In this document: positions 27,143-37,504 of the stretch, one piece after another
Layout of the letters: each line of letters starts with the position of its first letter
Numbering within the stretch: position 1 is the stretch's first letter
Source: Clostridium lacusfryxellense
Lineage (GTDB): Bacteria; Bacillota; Clostridia; Clostridiales; Clostridiaceae
Direction of reading: 5' to 3'
DNA: 64,000 nucleotides
Assembly: GCF_018861735.1 (NCBI RefSeq)
Contig: NZ_JAHLEB010000007.1
Location: 62,001 to 126,000, forward strand
Notes under the pieces: generated by a model
Seen by the model: only the letters and a program-made list of their open reading frames with translations
Told to the model about the DNA's origin: nothing
Database searches by the model: none
Made by a program: the position numbers and the translations under genes

Positions 27143-28978
27143 TTATTTGATCTCGGTCCATATTTTGTCGAGGTCTGTTACTGATTTTCCTATATCCCTT
27201 AAGTATTCACCTTTTTTTACAGCTTCTTCTGGTGGATATACAGCTTTATCATCTAATATTTTTTTATCTATATATTTGTAAGCAGAGGTATTGGGATTTC
27301 CATAAGGGAAACTTCGTGAAATTTCAGCACTTATTTCTGGATCCATTATAAAATTCATAAAGAGTTCTGCTGACTTTATATTTTTTGCAGCTTTTGGAAT
27401 TACAAAGTTGTCTTGTTGAAGGAATAAACCTTCACTTGGAACTACATATTTTATATTTAGATTTTCACGACTAGCAAGACTTCCCTCTGCCCCCCAAGCA
27501 AATATTGCTTTTGCCTCTCCGTTTATAAGGCTGGTTTTAGGACTATCACTATCATAAGATTTAATGTTAGGTTGAAGCTTTTTTAGTGCTTCTTTTGCTT
27601 TTAAAAGAGCTTCTGGACTAGTTTCGTTTAATGGATATCCAAGCATCTTAAGCGTCATACCAATTATAACTCTTTCGTCATCGAGGACTGTTAAAGAGCT
27701 TTTAAGTTCTGGTTTCCATAAGTCCTTATAACCCTTTATTGTACCCTCAGGGATCTTTGAACTATCATAGGATATTATACCTGCAAGCCACATATAGGGT
27801 GTACTGTACCTATTACCTCTGTCAAAGGGTAGGTTTAAGTACTGTGGGCCTATATTACTTAAATTTGTTAGATTATCTTTATTTATTTGAGTTATTAGCC
27901 CTTGTTTACTTAATACCTCTACCATAAAATCACTAGCAACTGTTAGGTCATAATTTCCACCACCTGCCATAAGTTTTGCCAGCATCTCCTCGTTAGAAGA
28001 AAAAGTACTGTAATTTACTTTAATATTATAGGTTTTTTCAAACTTCTCTATAACAGATTGAGGTAGATATTCAGACCAATTGAAAACATTTAAAACTTCC
28101 TTTGGGCTAGCATTGTTTTTAGTATAAGTGAATATACCGCCACCGATACTTGCAATCACAAGGAAAATTGATGTCAGTATAGCTGTAATTTTCTTTGAAT
28201 TTATATTTACATTTCGAATTAAAAGTGCAAAAGACAATACTATAATAGTTAAAAGTATTATAAGGGTTGAAAGAGCGTTGATTTCTGGTGTAACGCCGAA
28301 TTTTACCATTGAAAATACTTTAAGTGGCAAAGTTACGCTTGAAGGCCCTGCTACAAAAAAACTAATTATTACATCGTCAAGTGATAATGTAAAGGCAAGC
28401 AGTGCTCCTGCTATAACACCAGGCATAATAATTGGAAGTGTTACGTAAAAAAAGGTTTTTAATGGAGATGCTCCAAGGTCCATTGCTACCTCTTCAACAG
28501 ATTTATCAAAGCCATCAAGCCTAGTTTTAACTACTGCAACAACGTATGCTATGCTAAAGGTTACATGAGCAATGATTAATGAAATTTTTCCTAGTGGAAT
28601 CTTTACAATTGAAAAGAAGGCAAGAAGCGATATACCCATAACTATCTCAGGTATAACTAGTGGCACATATAAAATTGTATCAACTATTCTTTTTCCCCTG
28701 AATTTATATCTATACATTCCGACAGCAGCTAATGTACCTATAATTACAGAAATAATCGTGCTAATTATAGCGATAATGAAAGAGTTTTTCACAGCTTCCA
28801 AAATTCCAGCATTGTGAAGAAGGCTTTGATACCATTTAAATGTGAAGCCTGTCCATACTACATTTAATTTTGATTGATTAAAAGAAAATGTGATTAGTAC
28901 CATTATTGGTATATATAAAAACATGAATATTAAAAGTAAATATATAAATCTTATTAAAGTTGTTTTTTTTGTTTTCAT
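27143..28978 (-). CDS. potCD: Spermidine/putrescine ABC transporter: permease PotC fused to binding protein PotD
   Basis: 611-residue fusion. Residues 1-265 are a PotC-type permease (six helices; EAA loop VEEVAMDLGASPLKTFFYVT). A further membrane helix (about 268-290, ITAILTSIFLVIASIGGGIF) leads to an extracytoplasmic PotD-like domain (about 300-611; EVLNVFNWSEYLPQSVIEKF, YDLTVASDFMVEVL, FLQQDNFVIPKAAKNI). The binding protein is thus tethered 1:1 to the channel instead of being a separate lipoprotein. This architecture occurs in some other clostridia. Last gene of the potA-potB-potCD operon; the start follows the potB stop by 2 bp. Confidence 0.93.
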   Translation of the reverse strand: MKTKKTTLIRFIYLLLIFMFLYIPIMVLITFSFNQSKLNVVWTGFTFKWYQSLLHNAGILEAVKNSFIIAIISTIISVIIGTLAAVGMYRYKFRGKRIVDTILYVPLVIPEIVMGISLLAFFSIVKIPLGKISLIIAHVTFSIAYVVAVVKTRLDGFDKSVEEVAMDLGASPLKTFFYVTLPIIMPGVIAGALLAFTLSLDDVIISFFVAGPSSVTLPLKVFSMVKFGVTPEINALSTLIILLTIIVLSFALLIRNVNINSKKITAILTSIFLVIASIGGGIFTYTKNNASPKEVLNVFNWSEYLPQSVIEKFEKTYNIKVNYSTFSSNEEMLAKLMAGGGNYDLTVASDFMVEVLSKQGLITQINKDNLTNLSNIGPQYLNLPFDRGNRYSTPYMWLAGIISYDSSKIPEGTIKGYKDLWKPELKSSLTVLDDERVIIGMTLKMLGYPLNETSPEALLKAKEALKKLQPNIKSYDSDSPKTSLINGEAKAIFAWGAEGSLASRENLNIKYVVPSEGLFLQQDNFVIPKAAKNIKSAELFMNFIMDPEISAEISRSFPYGNPNTSAYKYIDKKILDDKAVYPPEEAVKKGEYLRDIGKSVTDLDKIWTEIK

Positions 28979-28980
28979 AT

Positions 28981-29862
28981 TTATAACATCCCCTTAGTTC
29001 CAGATGCCCGTGAGTTAAAGGTAATAACAGAAAGCATAACAATTATTAAAACAACGGATATTGCGCTACCGAAGGGCCAATCTCTTGCGGTTAGGAACTG
29101 ATTTTTAATTAGGTTGCTCATAAGAATGACTTTACTTCCACCCATAAGGTCAGTTACAAAGAAAAGCCCTAGAGTAGGAATAAAAACTAGAATACAACCT
29201 GATATAATTCCGCCTTTTGTAAGTGGAAGTGTAATCTTTAAAAATTTATTAACTGGCCCTGCCCCTAAATCTGATGCAGCATCTAATATCCTCTTATCTA
29301 GTTTTTCAAGGGAAGTATAAAGAGGAAGTACCATAAATGGAAACATCATATACAACATACCAATCATAACAGCAATATTGTTATACATTAAATGAAGTGG
29401 TTGATTTATTATGTTCATGTGTAATAGTAAAGTATTTATTATTCCTTCCGTTCTAAGTAATACTATCATTGCATAGGTTCTAACTAAAGAATTTGTCCAA
29501 AATGGAAGTATTATAAGCAAAAGCAATAGTGGTTTATATTTCTTAGGTGATGTAGCTATTATAAATGCAAATGGATATCCTATTATTAAACATAACGCAG
29601 TAGTATATATAGCAATTAAAATAGATTTAATAAAAATGTTAATATACAGAGGATCTAAAAGCTTTATATAGTTTGATAGAGTGAATTTATATACTATATT
29701 TCCAACATCTCCTCTAGTAGAAAAACTAACTACAACTATAAATATAAGTGGTAAAACGAAAAAGAAAACCATCCATAGCAGAGCAGGAAATATTGTTGTT
29801 AAGTACTTAATGACTGATGTTAAATATTTTGTGAAAAGATTTTTTGATCTATTAATTTTCAT
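28981..29862 (-). CDS. potB: Spermidine/putrescine ABC transporter permease PotB
   Basis: 293-residue permease with six membrane helices. EAA-type coupling loop LDAASDLGAGPVNKFLKITLP; N-terminal WMVFFFVLPLIFIVVVSFS typical of PotB. Forms the channel with the PotC half of the downstream fusion. GGAGCAG precedes ATG 29862. Confidence 0.93.
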   Translation of the reverse strand: MKINRSKNLFTKYLTSVIKYLTTIFPALLWMVFFFVLPLIFIVVVSFSTRGDVGNIVYKFTLSNYIKLLDPLYINIFIKSILIAIYTTALCLIIGYPFAFIIATSPKKYKPLLLLLIILPFWTNSLVRTYAMIVLLRTEGIINTLLLHMNIINQPLHLMYNNIAVMIGMLYMMFPFMVLPLYTSLEKLDKRILDAASDLGAGPVNKFLKITLPLTKGGIISGCILVFIPTLGLFFVTDLMGGSKVILMSNLIKNQFLTARDWPFGSAISVVLIIVMLSVITFNSRASGTKGML

Positions 29863-29896
29863 TTATCTGCTCCATTCTCATTTAATTCTTTTAAAA

Positions 29897-30979
29897 CTAT
29901 GCTTTAATAACTATGGTATGATTTGAATTCCAGGTAATAAAATATTCTTTTATTTCATCCTTGAATACAAAGCTTTGTTCTATGGGTTCATTTACAATAA
30001 TTTCTTTGCCATTATCTAGAAGCATAACAACTTTAATAATAGAACCTACATAAATTCTTTCCTTGAATTTGCATGTAAGCCAAACATCTCCTTCTTGGGC
30101 ATGGTCTTTTATTCTAATTCGTTCTGGTCTTACAGAGACAATAAATTTATCCCCAAGCGTATAGCCCATATTGGGTATTCTGATTATGTCTTCTTGTCCT
30201 ATATTTAGTAAAACCTCATTTTCTTTTATCTTAATTACTTTTCCTTCTAAGATGTTTGTTTCACCTAGAAAATCAGCAACAAATCTAGTTTTAGGGTGTT
30301 CATAAAGTTCCTCAGGAGTTCCAATTTGCTCAATAAATCCTTTGTTCATAACAACAATTCGGTCAGACATTGTTAAAGCCTCTTCCTGATCATGGGTTAC
30401 AAATACAAAGGTTATACCTAGAATTTTCTGAAGGTGTTTAAGTTCTAATTGCATTTGTTTGCGAAGTTTTAAATCAAGCGCTCCTAATGGCTCATCTAAA
30501 AGAAGAACCTTTGGACTGTTAATAACAGCTCTTGCTATAGCAACACGTTGCATTTGGCCGCCACTAAGTTGAGAGGGCATTCTATTTTCATAACCTACAA
30601 GTTGTACCATTTTTAACATCTCATTTACTTTATCTTTGATAGCTTTTTTTGGAATCTTTTTCATTTTAAGGCCAAAAGCTATATTATCAAAGATATTCAT
30701 ATGAGGAAATAAGGCATAGTTTTGAAATACAGTGTTAACACATCTGAGGTAAGGTGGCTGCTGCGTAATATTTTCTCCGTCAATTATAATTTCGCCACTT
30801 GTGGGTAATTCAAAACCTGCAATCATTCTTAAGGTAGTGGTTTTTCCGCAACCACTTGGTCCAAGTAGTGTTAAGAACTCACCCTTTTTAATATCGAGGT
30901 CTAAGTTCTTAATAATAGCCTCATCTTGATCAAAACTTTTACAAATATTTTTCAATTTTACAAAAACACTTTTTGTCAC
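29897..30979 (-). CDS. potA: Spermidine/putrescine ABC transporter ATP-binding protein PotA
   Basis: 360 residues, normal PotA length. Walker [10 protein letters not shown], signature LSGGQMQR, Walker [14 protein letters not shown]-loop VTHDQEEA, and a C-terminal TOBE-type domain ([13 protein letters not shown]-like region) that binds or regulates. Start is GTG 30979, 8 nt after AAAGGAG; the open frame extends 28 codons further upstream without an RBS. First gene of the operon. Confidence 0.94.
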   Translation of the reverse strand: MTKSVFVKLKNICKSFDQDEAIIKNLDLDIKKGEFLTLLGPSGCGKTTTLRMIAGFELPTSGEIIIDGENITQQPPYLRCVNTVFQNYALFPHMNIFDNIAFGLKMKKIPKKAIKDKVNEMLKMVQLVGYENRMPSQLSGGQMQRVAIARAVINSPKVLLLDEPLGALDLKLRKQMQLELKHLQKILGITFVFVTHDQEEALTMSDRIVVMNKGFIEQIGTPEELYEHPKTRFVADFLGETNILEGKVIKIKENEVLLNIGQEDIIRIPNMGYTLGDKFIVSVRPERIRIKDHAQEGDVWLTCKFKERIYVGSIIKVVMLLDNGKEIIVNEPIEQSFVFKDEIKEYFITWNSNHTIVIKA

Positions 30980-31034
30980 ACCGTAACATCTCCTTTTTAA
31001 TGAACATTTAAATACAATAATTATTACTTCAAGA

Positions 31035-31063
31035 ATAATAGCATAATAATTTTTAAATTTCAA
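31035..31063 (-). promoter_or_regulatory. Sigma-A promoter of the pot operon
   Basis: Minus strand: TTGAAA (31058-31063), 17-bp spacer ending in TGC, then TATTAT (31035-31040), so the -10 is of the extended type. It lies in the 282-bp divergent region between potA and hisZ. Confidence 0.7.
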
Positions 31064-31164
31064 TATTCTTAGTATATTTAACTAAAGTTTTTTTATGTGG
31101 AAGGTGCACTTGATTGCATGATATAATTGTCTGATAATTAAGTAATCAAAATAGAGTTTAGCTA

Positions 31165-31193
31165 TTGACTTTCTTAAAAAAAAATGGTAATAT
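31165..31193 (+). promoter_or_regulatory. Probable promoter of the his operon
   Basis: TTGACT (31165-31170), 17-bp spacer, TAATAT (31188-31193). The leader of about 65 nt to hisZ shows no T-box or His-rich leader peptide. Confidence 0.55.
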
Positions 31194-31261
31194 TTTATTA
31201 CATTATCAATACACAGTGGTAAAGCGTTAAAGTAATAAAGCAAAATTGGAGGAGTGAAATT

Positions 31262-32533
31262 TTGAATAATTGGAAAAGACATATACCGGAAGGTTCAAGA
31301 GATATACTTTTTGAAGATTGTAATAATAAAATTAAGATTATAGATAAACTTAGGAAATTAAATATAGATGCAGGGTATTTAGAAGTGTTGTCACCAACCC
31401 TAGAATTTTACGATGTTTTTCAGGGCGATGACGTGTCTATCGAGCAAGAAAAAATGTATAAGCTTTTTGATAATGCAGGAAGAATATTAGTCTTAAGACC
31501 AGATATGACAATGCCTATAGCGAGAATTACTGCGACAAAGCTTCGAGATTCGACGTTTCCACTTAGAATTTGTTATAGCGGGAATATATTTAGAATAAAT
31601 GAAAACTGGAATGGAAAGGTCAGTGAGATGACCCAGTCTGGAATTGAAATAATAGGAAGTGAAAGTCCTAAGGCGGATGCAGAAGTAATAATAACTGCAA
31701 TTAAAGCTCTTATTGATGTAGGGGTACAAAAATTCGAACTAGAAATTGGCCAGGCTGAGTTTTTTAAAGGTCTTATTGAAGATATTGAGCTTACGGAAGG
31801 TGAAACAGAAAAATTAAGAGGACTTGTAGAAAGTAAGAATTTTGGAACACTTCGAGAGTTTATACAGGAAAAGGAAGACCTTCTTGGAATAAAAAATGTA
31901 GAGGCACTAAAAAAATTGCCAGAGCTATTTGGAGGTATTGAAATACTTGAAAAGGCAAGAACGTTAACTCAAAATAAAAGAGCACTTAGTGCAATAGATA
32001 CTATAGAAAAGATTTATCAAAGAATAGAAAGTGTAGGCCTTGGAGAATATATTTCTATTGACTTAGGGATGGTACAGCATATTGATTATTACACAGGGAT
32101 AACCTTTAGAGGATATAGTAGTGAAGTTGGAACAACAATTATAAGTGGAGGCAGATACGATAATCTAATTTCAAAATTTGGTGCATCTATGCCAGCAGTT
32201 GGATTCGCAATAGATGTGGACAATATACTATCTGTTCTTGAAAAACAAGGGAATTCTAATGACAAGGAAACTGAAAAAGTACTCATACATTATGAAGATT
32301 CATTAGTGGGAAGTGTATATCAATTTGCGGCTTCAATTAGAGCAAAAGGAATTACTTGCGAGTTAAGTTTATTTGAAGAAAAGGAAAAGGCATTTATTTA
32401 TGCTGAGCAAAAGAAAATAAACAAAATGATTTGTATGGTTGTAAATGATGAAGTTGAAATAATAGATATTTTAAATAAAAATAGCTTTAAGACCAGCACA
32501 GAGGAATTTATTAGAAGTTTGGGGGAATTATAA
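31262..32533 (+). CDS. hisZ: ATP phosphoribosyltransferase regulatory subunit HisZ
   Basis: 423 residues, a catalytically inactive histidyl-tRNA synthetase paralogue that forms a hetero-octamer with short HisG and mediates His feedback. Class II synthetase-like regions are visible: EVLSPTLEFYDVF, LRPDMTMPIAR, MTQSGIEIIGS, and IDYYTGITFRGY. It lacks the C-terminal anticodon-binding domain of true HisRS. Start is TTG 31262 behind TTGGAGGAG. First of ten his genes; its stop overlaps the hisG start (TAATG). Confidence 0.94.
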   Translation: MNNWKRHIPEGSRDILFEDCNNKIKIIDKLRKLNIDAGYLEVLSPTLEFYDVFQGDDVSIEQEKMYKLFDNAGRILVLRPDMTMPIARITATKLRDSTFPLRICYSGNIFRINENWNGKVSEMTQSGIEIIGSESPKADAEVIITAIKALIDVGVQKFELEIGQAEFFKGLIEDIELTEGETEKLRGLVESKNFGTLREFIQEKEDLLGIKNVEALKKLPELFGGIEILEKARTLTQNKRALSAIDTIEKIYQRIESVGLGEYISIDLGMVQHIDYYTGITFRGYSSEVGTTIISGGRYDNLISKFGASMPAVGFAIDVDNILSVLEKQGNSNDKETEKVLIHYEDSLVGSVYQFAASIRAKGITCELSLFEEKEKAFIYAEQKKINKMICMVVNDEVEIIDILNKNSFKTSTEEFIRSLGEL

Positions 32534-33183
32534 TGAAGGCGATAAGAATAGCATTAACAAAAGGACGATTAGAAAAGTATGCTATTTCAATGTTTGAGGA
32601 GATTGGGATCGATTGTACGCAGCTTAGAAACAAAGGGAGAAAATTAATTCTTAAAGATGAGAAAAATGATATAGAATTTGTACTAGTTAAATCCACAGAT
32701 GTTTTGACTTATGTAGAGCATGGAGCAGCAGATATTGGAATTGTTGGTAAGGATACTTTAATGGAACAGAATAAAGAGTTTTATGAAGTAGTTGATTTGA
32801 AGGTTGGAAAATGTATGTTTGCTGTGGCAGCATTACCAAGTTTTAAAAGTTATGATGGGTATAACCGTAAAAAGATTGCTACTAAATATCCATCAGTTGC
32901 AAAGGAATATTTTAAAAAAAATAATGAAGATGTTGAAATTATTAAACTTGATGGATCTGTAGAACTTGCTCCAATACTGGAGTTATCTGATGCAATTGTA
33001 GATTTGGTAGAAACAGGAGACACTTTAAAAGAAAATGGATTAATTATAATAGAAAAAATATGCGATATAAGTGCAAGAATGATAGTAAATAGAGCAAGTA
33101 TGAAGATGAAAAAAGAAAAGATAAGCAAATTAATACTTAAGGTTCAAAAATACGTTGATGAGAATGAGGTGACGACGCTTTGA
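32533..33183 (+). CDS. hisG: ATP phosphoribosyltransferase catalytic subunit HisG (short form)
   Basis: First step of histidine synthesis (ATP + PRPP). 216 residues, i.e. the short form without the C-terminal regulatory domain, matching the upstream hisZ. Contains IALTKGRLEKYA at the N-terminus, ADIGIVGKDTL and the PRPP-binding region IVDLVETGDTLKENGL. One-base overlap with hisZ and short overlap with hisD. Confidence 0.96.
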   Translation: MKAIRIALTKGRLEKYAISMFEEIGIDCTQLRNKGRKLILKDEKNDIEFVLVKSTDVLTYVEHGAADIGIVGKDTLMEQNKEFYEVVDLKVGKCMFAVAALPSFKSYDGYNRKKIATKYPSVAKEYFKKNNEDVEIIKLDGSVELAPILELSDAIVDLVETGDTLKENGLIIIEKICDISARMIVNRASMKMKKEKISKLILKVQKYVDENEVTTL

Positions 33184-34472
33184 TAAAAATTACAGAGGCA
33201 AATAGTAATGAGGGAAAAGAATATATAGAATTTTTAAAAAAACGTTCAGAAGAGGTAGAAAAGGATGTAAGTATAGTTGTTGACAAAATTCTAGCAGATG
33301 TAAAAACTAGGGGCGACGATGCTATAATAGAGTATACTCAAAGGTTTGATAGTGAATATGTTACCACTGAAAATATTATAGTTACAGATGCTGAAATTGA
33401 AAATGCTTATAAAATGGTAGATCAGGATTTTCTGGATGCAATAACCCTTGCGAAAAAAAATGTTTTAGAATTTCATGAAAAACAAAAACGGAACGCTTGG
33501 ATGATGACTAAAGAAAAGGGTGTGATTTTAGGCCAGACTGTAAGAGGACTTGAAAGCGTTGGAATATATGTTCCTGGAGGTACAGCGTCTTATCCGAGCT
33601 CAGTTATTATGAATGCAATTCCAGCAAAAGTAGCAGGAGTTGAGAACCTAGTAATGGTAACACCACCTCTAAAAGACGGAAGTATTAATCCTCATATTCT
33701 TGTTGCAGCTGATATAGCAGGAGTAGATAAAATTTATAAAGTTGGTGGTGCTCAGGCAATTGCGGGACTTGCATATGGAACAGAAAAAATTAATAAAGTA
33801 GACAAAATAGTTGGTCCTGGAAATATATACGTTGCTATTGCAAAAAAAAGTGTATTTGGGTTTGTTGCCATAGATATGATAGCAGGACCAAGTGAAATTC
33901 TAATTATTGCAGATGAACTTGCAAATGAAAAATTCATTGCTGCGGATTTAATGTCTCAGGCAGAACATGATGTTCTTGCGTCATCTATGCTTATAACAAC
34001 TTCAAGGGAACTTGCAAGTAAAGTAGTGAGTCAGCTAGAAATTCAGATAAAAGATATGAGCAGACGCAATATTATTAAAGAATCTTTAGAAAAATATGGA
34101 GTTATTTTAATAACTCAAAACATGAGTGAGTCGATAGAACTTGCAAATAAAATTGCGCCAGAACATCTTGAACTTATGGTACGTGAACCATTTAATTATC
34201 TTGGAGATATAAAAAATGCAGGTTCAATATTTTTAGGTGAATATGCACCAGAACCTTTAGGTGATTATGTAGCAGGCCCAAATCATGTTCTTCCAACTAG
34301 TGGAACTGCAAAATTCTTTTCGCCGTTATCAGTAGATGATTTTATTAAAAAATCAAGTTATATATATTACACTAAAGAAGCACTTCAAGAAGTTAAAAAA
34401 GAGGTAGTAACGCTAACAGAAGTTGAAGGGCTTACTGCACACGGGAATTCTATTAAAGTGAGGTTTAAATAA
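33180..34472 (+). CDS. hisD: Histidinol dehydrogenase
   Basis: Last two oxidation steps to histidine (histidinol to histidine, NAD-dependent, Zn enzyme). 430 residues. Landmarks: VPGGTASYPSSVIMNAIPAK, VGPGNIYVAIAKK, SQAEHDVLASS and APEHLELM (Zn/catalytic Glu-His), plus NHVLPTSGTAKF. Start is TTG 33180, overlapping the hisG stop, with GAGGTG upstream. Confidence 0.96.
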   Translation: MIKITEANSNEGKEYIEFLKKRSEEVEKDVSIVVDKILADVKTRGDDAIIEYTQRFDSEYVTTENIIVTDAEIENAYKMVDQDFLDAITLAKKNVLEFHEKQKRNAWMMTKEKGVILGQTVRGLESVGIYVPGGTASYPSSVIMNAIPAKVAGVENLVMVTPPLKDGSINPHILVAADIAGVDKIYKVGGAQAIAGLAYGTEKINKVDKIVGPGNIYVAIAKKSVFGFVAIDMIAGPSEILIIADELANEKFIAADLMSQAEHDVLASSMLITTSRELASKVVSQLEIQIKDMSRRNIIKESLEKYGVILITQNMSESIELANKIAPEHLELMVREPFNYLGDIKNAGSIFLGEYAPEPLGDYVAGPNHVLPTSGTAKFFSPLSVDDFIKKSSYIYYTKEALQEVKKEVVTLTEVEGLTAHGNSIKVRFK

Positions 34473-35512
34473 TGATACAAGATTTTTTTAGAAAAGACTT
34501 AAGTGATTTTGAATCATATAACGCAGGTAAAACTGATTATAAAGTTAGGCTAAATGCAAATGAAAGTTTTGATAATTTAGGAGAAGCGGTTAGGCGTGAA
34601 ATAGGCAAGGTAATAGAAAATTCTATTTATAATAGATATCCAGATGCAGATGCATTAGAGGTATGTGAGCTTTATTCGTTATATGCAAATGTGAATAAAA
34701 CAAATGTGATGGCTGGAAATGGCTCAGATGAGTGCATACAAATAATTGCACATACATTTTTAAATACTGGGGAGAAGGTAGCTATGCAAAGTCCAGATTT
34801 TTCAATGTATGGTTTATATACTAAAGTTGCAGGAGGAATTCCAATTGAATTCCCACTAAGCGACGAATTAGAATTAGATGTACAAGGTTTTATTTCTATG
34901 GCTAATAGGGAAAAGGTTAAAATTGTATTTTTATCTAACCCAAATAATCCTACAGGCAATATTATTAAAAGAGAAGATATTATTAGTATTATAGAAGGAT
35001 GTAAATGTATTGTGGTTATTGATGAGGCATACTTTGAATTTTATGGACAGAGTATATTAGATAAGATAGATACATACGATAATTTGATTGTACTTAGAAC
35101 TTGTTCAAAAATTGGACTTGCAGCTATTAGAATTGGATTTATGATTACTAATAATGTATTAATGTTAGAACTAAAAAAAGTAAAACCGCCTTATAATGTA
35201 AATGCTATAACACAAAGCATAACTTCTGTTATTTTAAAGAATCCTGAAATAATAAATAACAATGTAAAAAACATAATTGTCGAACGATCATATTTATGGG
35301 AAAAACTAAGCAATATAGATGGGTTAAGGCTATATAAAGCAGAAGCAAATTTTATATTAGTAGAGGTTCCAAATGCAATAAAAGTTAAAAAAAGACTTAT
35401 AGAAGAAAGCATAAATGTTCGAAGCTTTTCAACAGGCCCATTAAAAAATTGTTTGAGAATAACTATTGGAAGTAGACAAGAAAATGATTCTTTATTAACT
35501 AATTTAATTTAA
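34472..35512 (+). CDS. hisC: Histidinol-phosphate aminotransferase
   Basis: PLP enzyme transferring the amino group to imidazole-acetol phosphate; 346 residues. LNANESFDN at the N-terminus, GNGSDECIQ, FLSNPNNPTGN, VIDEAYFEF, and the PLP Lys in RTCSKIGLAAIRIG. Start ATG overlaps the hisD stop. Confidence 0.95.
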   Translation: MIQDFFRKDLSDFESYNAGKTDYKVRLNANESFDNLGEAVRREIGKVIENSIYNRYPDADALEVCELYSLYANVNKTNVMAGNGSDECIQIIAHTFLNTGEKVAMQSPDFSMYGLYTKVAGGIPIEFPLSDELELDVQGFISMANREKVKIVFLSNPNNPTGNIIKREDIISIIEGCKCIVVIDEAYFEFYGQSILDKIDTYDNLIVLRTCSKIGLAAIRIGFMITNNVLMLELKKVKPPYNVNAITQSITSVILKNPEIINNNVKNIIVERSYLWEKLSNIDGLRLYKAEANFILVEVPNAIKVKKRLIEESINVRSFSTGPLKNCLRITIGSRQENDSLLTNLI

Positions 35513-35535
35513 ATAAATAATCTTAAATTAGTTAA
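35495..35535 (+). repeat. Inverted repeat across the hisC stop codon
   Basis: Perfect 13-bp AT-rich arms (35495-35507 and 35523-35535) separated by 15 nt, spanning the end of hisC in the only sizeable gap of the his operon. No T-run follows. Could be a processing or stability element. Confidence 0.6.
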
Positions 35536-35579
35536 AAGGATAATGATTTAATGAGTCCAAAACAAAAGGAGAGAGATAT

Positions 35580-36170
35580 ATGATAGAGAGGAAAGCTAAA
35601 ATTTTAAGAGAAAGTAATGAAACAAATATTGAGGTTAATATAGATTTAGATGGATCTGGAAATTATCAGGGAGATACAGGTATAGGTTTCTTTGATCATA
35701 TGTTAAATCTTTTTACAAAACATGGACTGCTCGATTTACAAGTTAAGGCTGTAGGTGATTTATTTGTGGATTCTCATCATACAATTGAAGATGTAGGAAT
35801 AGTAATCGGATTAGCTATTAAAGAGGCACTAAAGGGCAAAGAAGGGATAAAACGGTATGGTACAAGTTTTGTACCTATGGATGAGTCACTAGCAACAGTG
35901 TCGCTAGATTTAAGTGGTAGAGCGTATCTTGTATTCGATGCAGAGTTTACTGTAGATAAAATTGGTGGGTTTGACTCGGAAATGGTAGAAGAGTTCTTTA
36001 GGGCAGTTGCAACTAACGGTGGAATAACACTGCATGCAAGAGTAATTTACGGAAAAAACAATCATCATATGGTGGAGGCTTTATTCAAAGCTTTAGGAAA
36101 AGCATTAAGTGAGGCTTTAACTTATGATAAAAGGATAAAAGGAGTATTATCTACAAAAGGAACTTTATAA
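35580..36170 (+). CDS. hisB: Imidazoleglycerol-phosphate dehydratase
   Basis: 196-residue monofunctional HisB with metal-binding HHxxE motifs in both halves (FFDHMLNLFTKHG, DSHHTIEDVGI, NNHHMVEALFKALG). The histidinol-phosphatase domain of enterobacterial HisB is absent. RBS AAGGAGAG before ATG 35580. Confidence 0.96.
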   Translation: MIERKAKILRESNETNIEVNIDLDGSGNYQGDTGIGFFDHMLNLFTKHGLLDLQVKAVGDLFVDSHHTIEDVGIVIGLAIKEALKGKEGIKRYGTSFVPMDESLATVSLDLSGRAYLVFDAEFTVDKIGGFDSEMVEEFFRAVATNGGITLHARVIYGKNNHHMVEALFKALGKALSEALTYDKRIKGVLSTKGTL

Positions 36171-36181
36171 GGAGGAAAACA

Positions 36182-36784
36182 ATGATAGGGATAGTTGATT
36201 ATGGTGTTGGAAATCTAAATAGTGTTCAAAATGCACTTAATTCTATGAATATTAAGTCCATAATATCGTCGTCTGCGCAGGAGATATCAAAGTGTAGAAG
36301 TATTATTGTTCCTGGTGTAGGTGCATTTCCAGATGCAATGGAAAATATGAAGAATTCAGGATTAGATAAGGTAATTAAAGAAGCAGCTAAGGAGGGTAAA
36401 CCAATACTTGGCATATGTCTAGGCATGCAGCTTTTCTTTGAAGAAAGCGATGAGGTTGAAAAATGCCAGGGATTAGGATTATTAAAAGGAAACATTATAA
36501 AACTCGAAGGATCTATAAAAATTCCACATATGGGTTGGAATAGTCTATCTTTCGAAACTCCTTCACCACTCCTAAGTGGAATAGAAGAAAATCAATATGT
36601 ATATTTTGTTCACTCTTATTACGCGGTAAATTGTGAAGATGGCATTATAAATGCATATAGTACTTATGAGAAGAAGATACCTGCGATTGTAAGTCGTGGT
36701 AATATATTTGGAATGCAGTTTCATCCAGAGAAAAGTGGCGAGTTTGGTCAAAAATTACTTAAAAACTTTGTGGAGGTAATATAA
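36182..36784 (+). CDS. hisH: Imidazole glycerol phosphate synthase glutaminase subunit HisH
   Basis: Class I glutamine amidotransferase, 200 residues: nucleophile Cys in [10 protein letters not shown], and the His/Glu pair in [11 protein letters not shown]. Supplies ammonia to HisF. RBS AAGGAGG; stop overlaps the hisA start. Confidence 0.96.
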   Translation: MIGIVDYGVGNLNSVQNALNSMNIKSIISSSAQEISKCRSIIVPGVGAFPDAMENMKNSGLDKVIKEAAKEGKPILGICLGMQLFFEESDEVEKCQGLGLLKGNIIKLEGSIKIPHMGWNSLSFETPSPLLSGIEENQYVYFVHSYYAVNCEDGIINAYSTYEKKIPAIVSRGNIFGMQFHPEKSGEFGQKLLKNFVEVI

Positions 36785-37500
36785 TGAAGATATTTCCAGC
36801 AATAGATTTAAAGGGTGGACAATGTGTTAGACTTTTTCAAGGTGAATTTACGTCAGCGAAAGTTGTAGGGGAAGATCCACTACAAACTGCATTAAGTTTT
36901 ATGGACAAGGGAGCAGAATATTTACATATGGTAGATCTAGATGGAGCATTAAATGGATCCATTGAAAATTTAAATAGTATAAATAAAATTATAAGGGATT
37001 TAAAGATTCCTATTCAACTCGGCGGCGGAATTAGAAACATAGAAACTATAGAAATGTTAATTAATAAGGGCTTAAGTAGAGTAATACTTGGCACTGCAGC
37101 ATTAAACAATCCGTCACTAGTAAAAGAAGCAGTTAAAAAATTTGGAGATAGAATTGCTATCGGAATTGACGCTAGGGATGGATTTGTAGCAGTAGAAGGT
37201 TGGCAAAAAAGCAGTAAAGTGGAATATATAGATTTTGCAAAACAAATGGAGAGTATAGGTATAAAAACTATAATTTTCACAGATATAAGTCGTGATGGAA
37301 CATTGACTGGACCTAATTTTGAAGCAACTGGGAAAATGAATGATGAGGTTACTTGTGACATTATTGCATCTGGTGGTATGAAATGCATCGAAGATATAAA
37401 AAAGCTTAAGAAAATGAATATATATGGAGCAATTATAGGGAAAGCACTTTACAGTGGAAATATTTCCCTTGAGAGAGCGATTCTAGAGGGGAGGGGTTAG
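36784..37500 (+). CDS. hisA: Phosphoribosylformimino-5-aminoimidazole carboxamide ribotide isomerase HisA
   Basis: (Beta/alpha)8 barrel, 238 residues: [29 protein letters not shown] (catalytic Asp), IQLGGGIRN phosphate-binding loop, [10 protein letters not shown] and IIASGGMK. Confidence 0.96.
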   Translation: MKIFPAIDLKGGQCVRLFQGEFTSAKVVGEDPLQTALSFMDKGAEYLHMVDLDGALNGSIENLNSINKIIRDLKIPIQLGGGIRNIETIEMLINKGLSRVILGTAALNNPSLVKEAVKKFGDRIAIGIDARDGFVAVEGWQKSSKVEYIDFAKQMESIGIKTIIFTDISRDGTLTGPNFEATGKMNDEVTCDIIASGGMKCIEDIKKLKKMNIYGAIIGKALYSGNISLERAILEGRG

Positions 37501-37504
37501 AAGA

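Noticed and set aside
31194-31261. Possible his leader regulator (T-box or His-rich leader peptide)
   Set aside because: The short leader holds neither a T-box core nor a small ORF with His codons.
37014-37388. Open frame opposite hisA (124 codons)
   Set aside because: Shadow of a conserved gene; low-complexity hydrophobic translation with no start signal.
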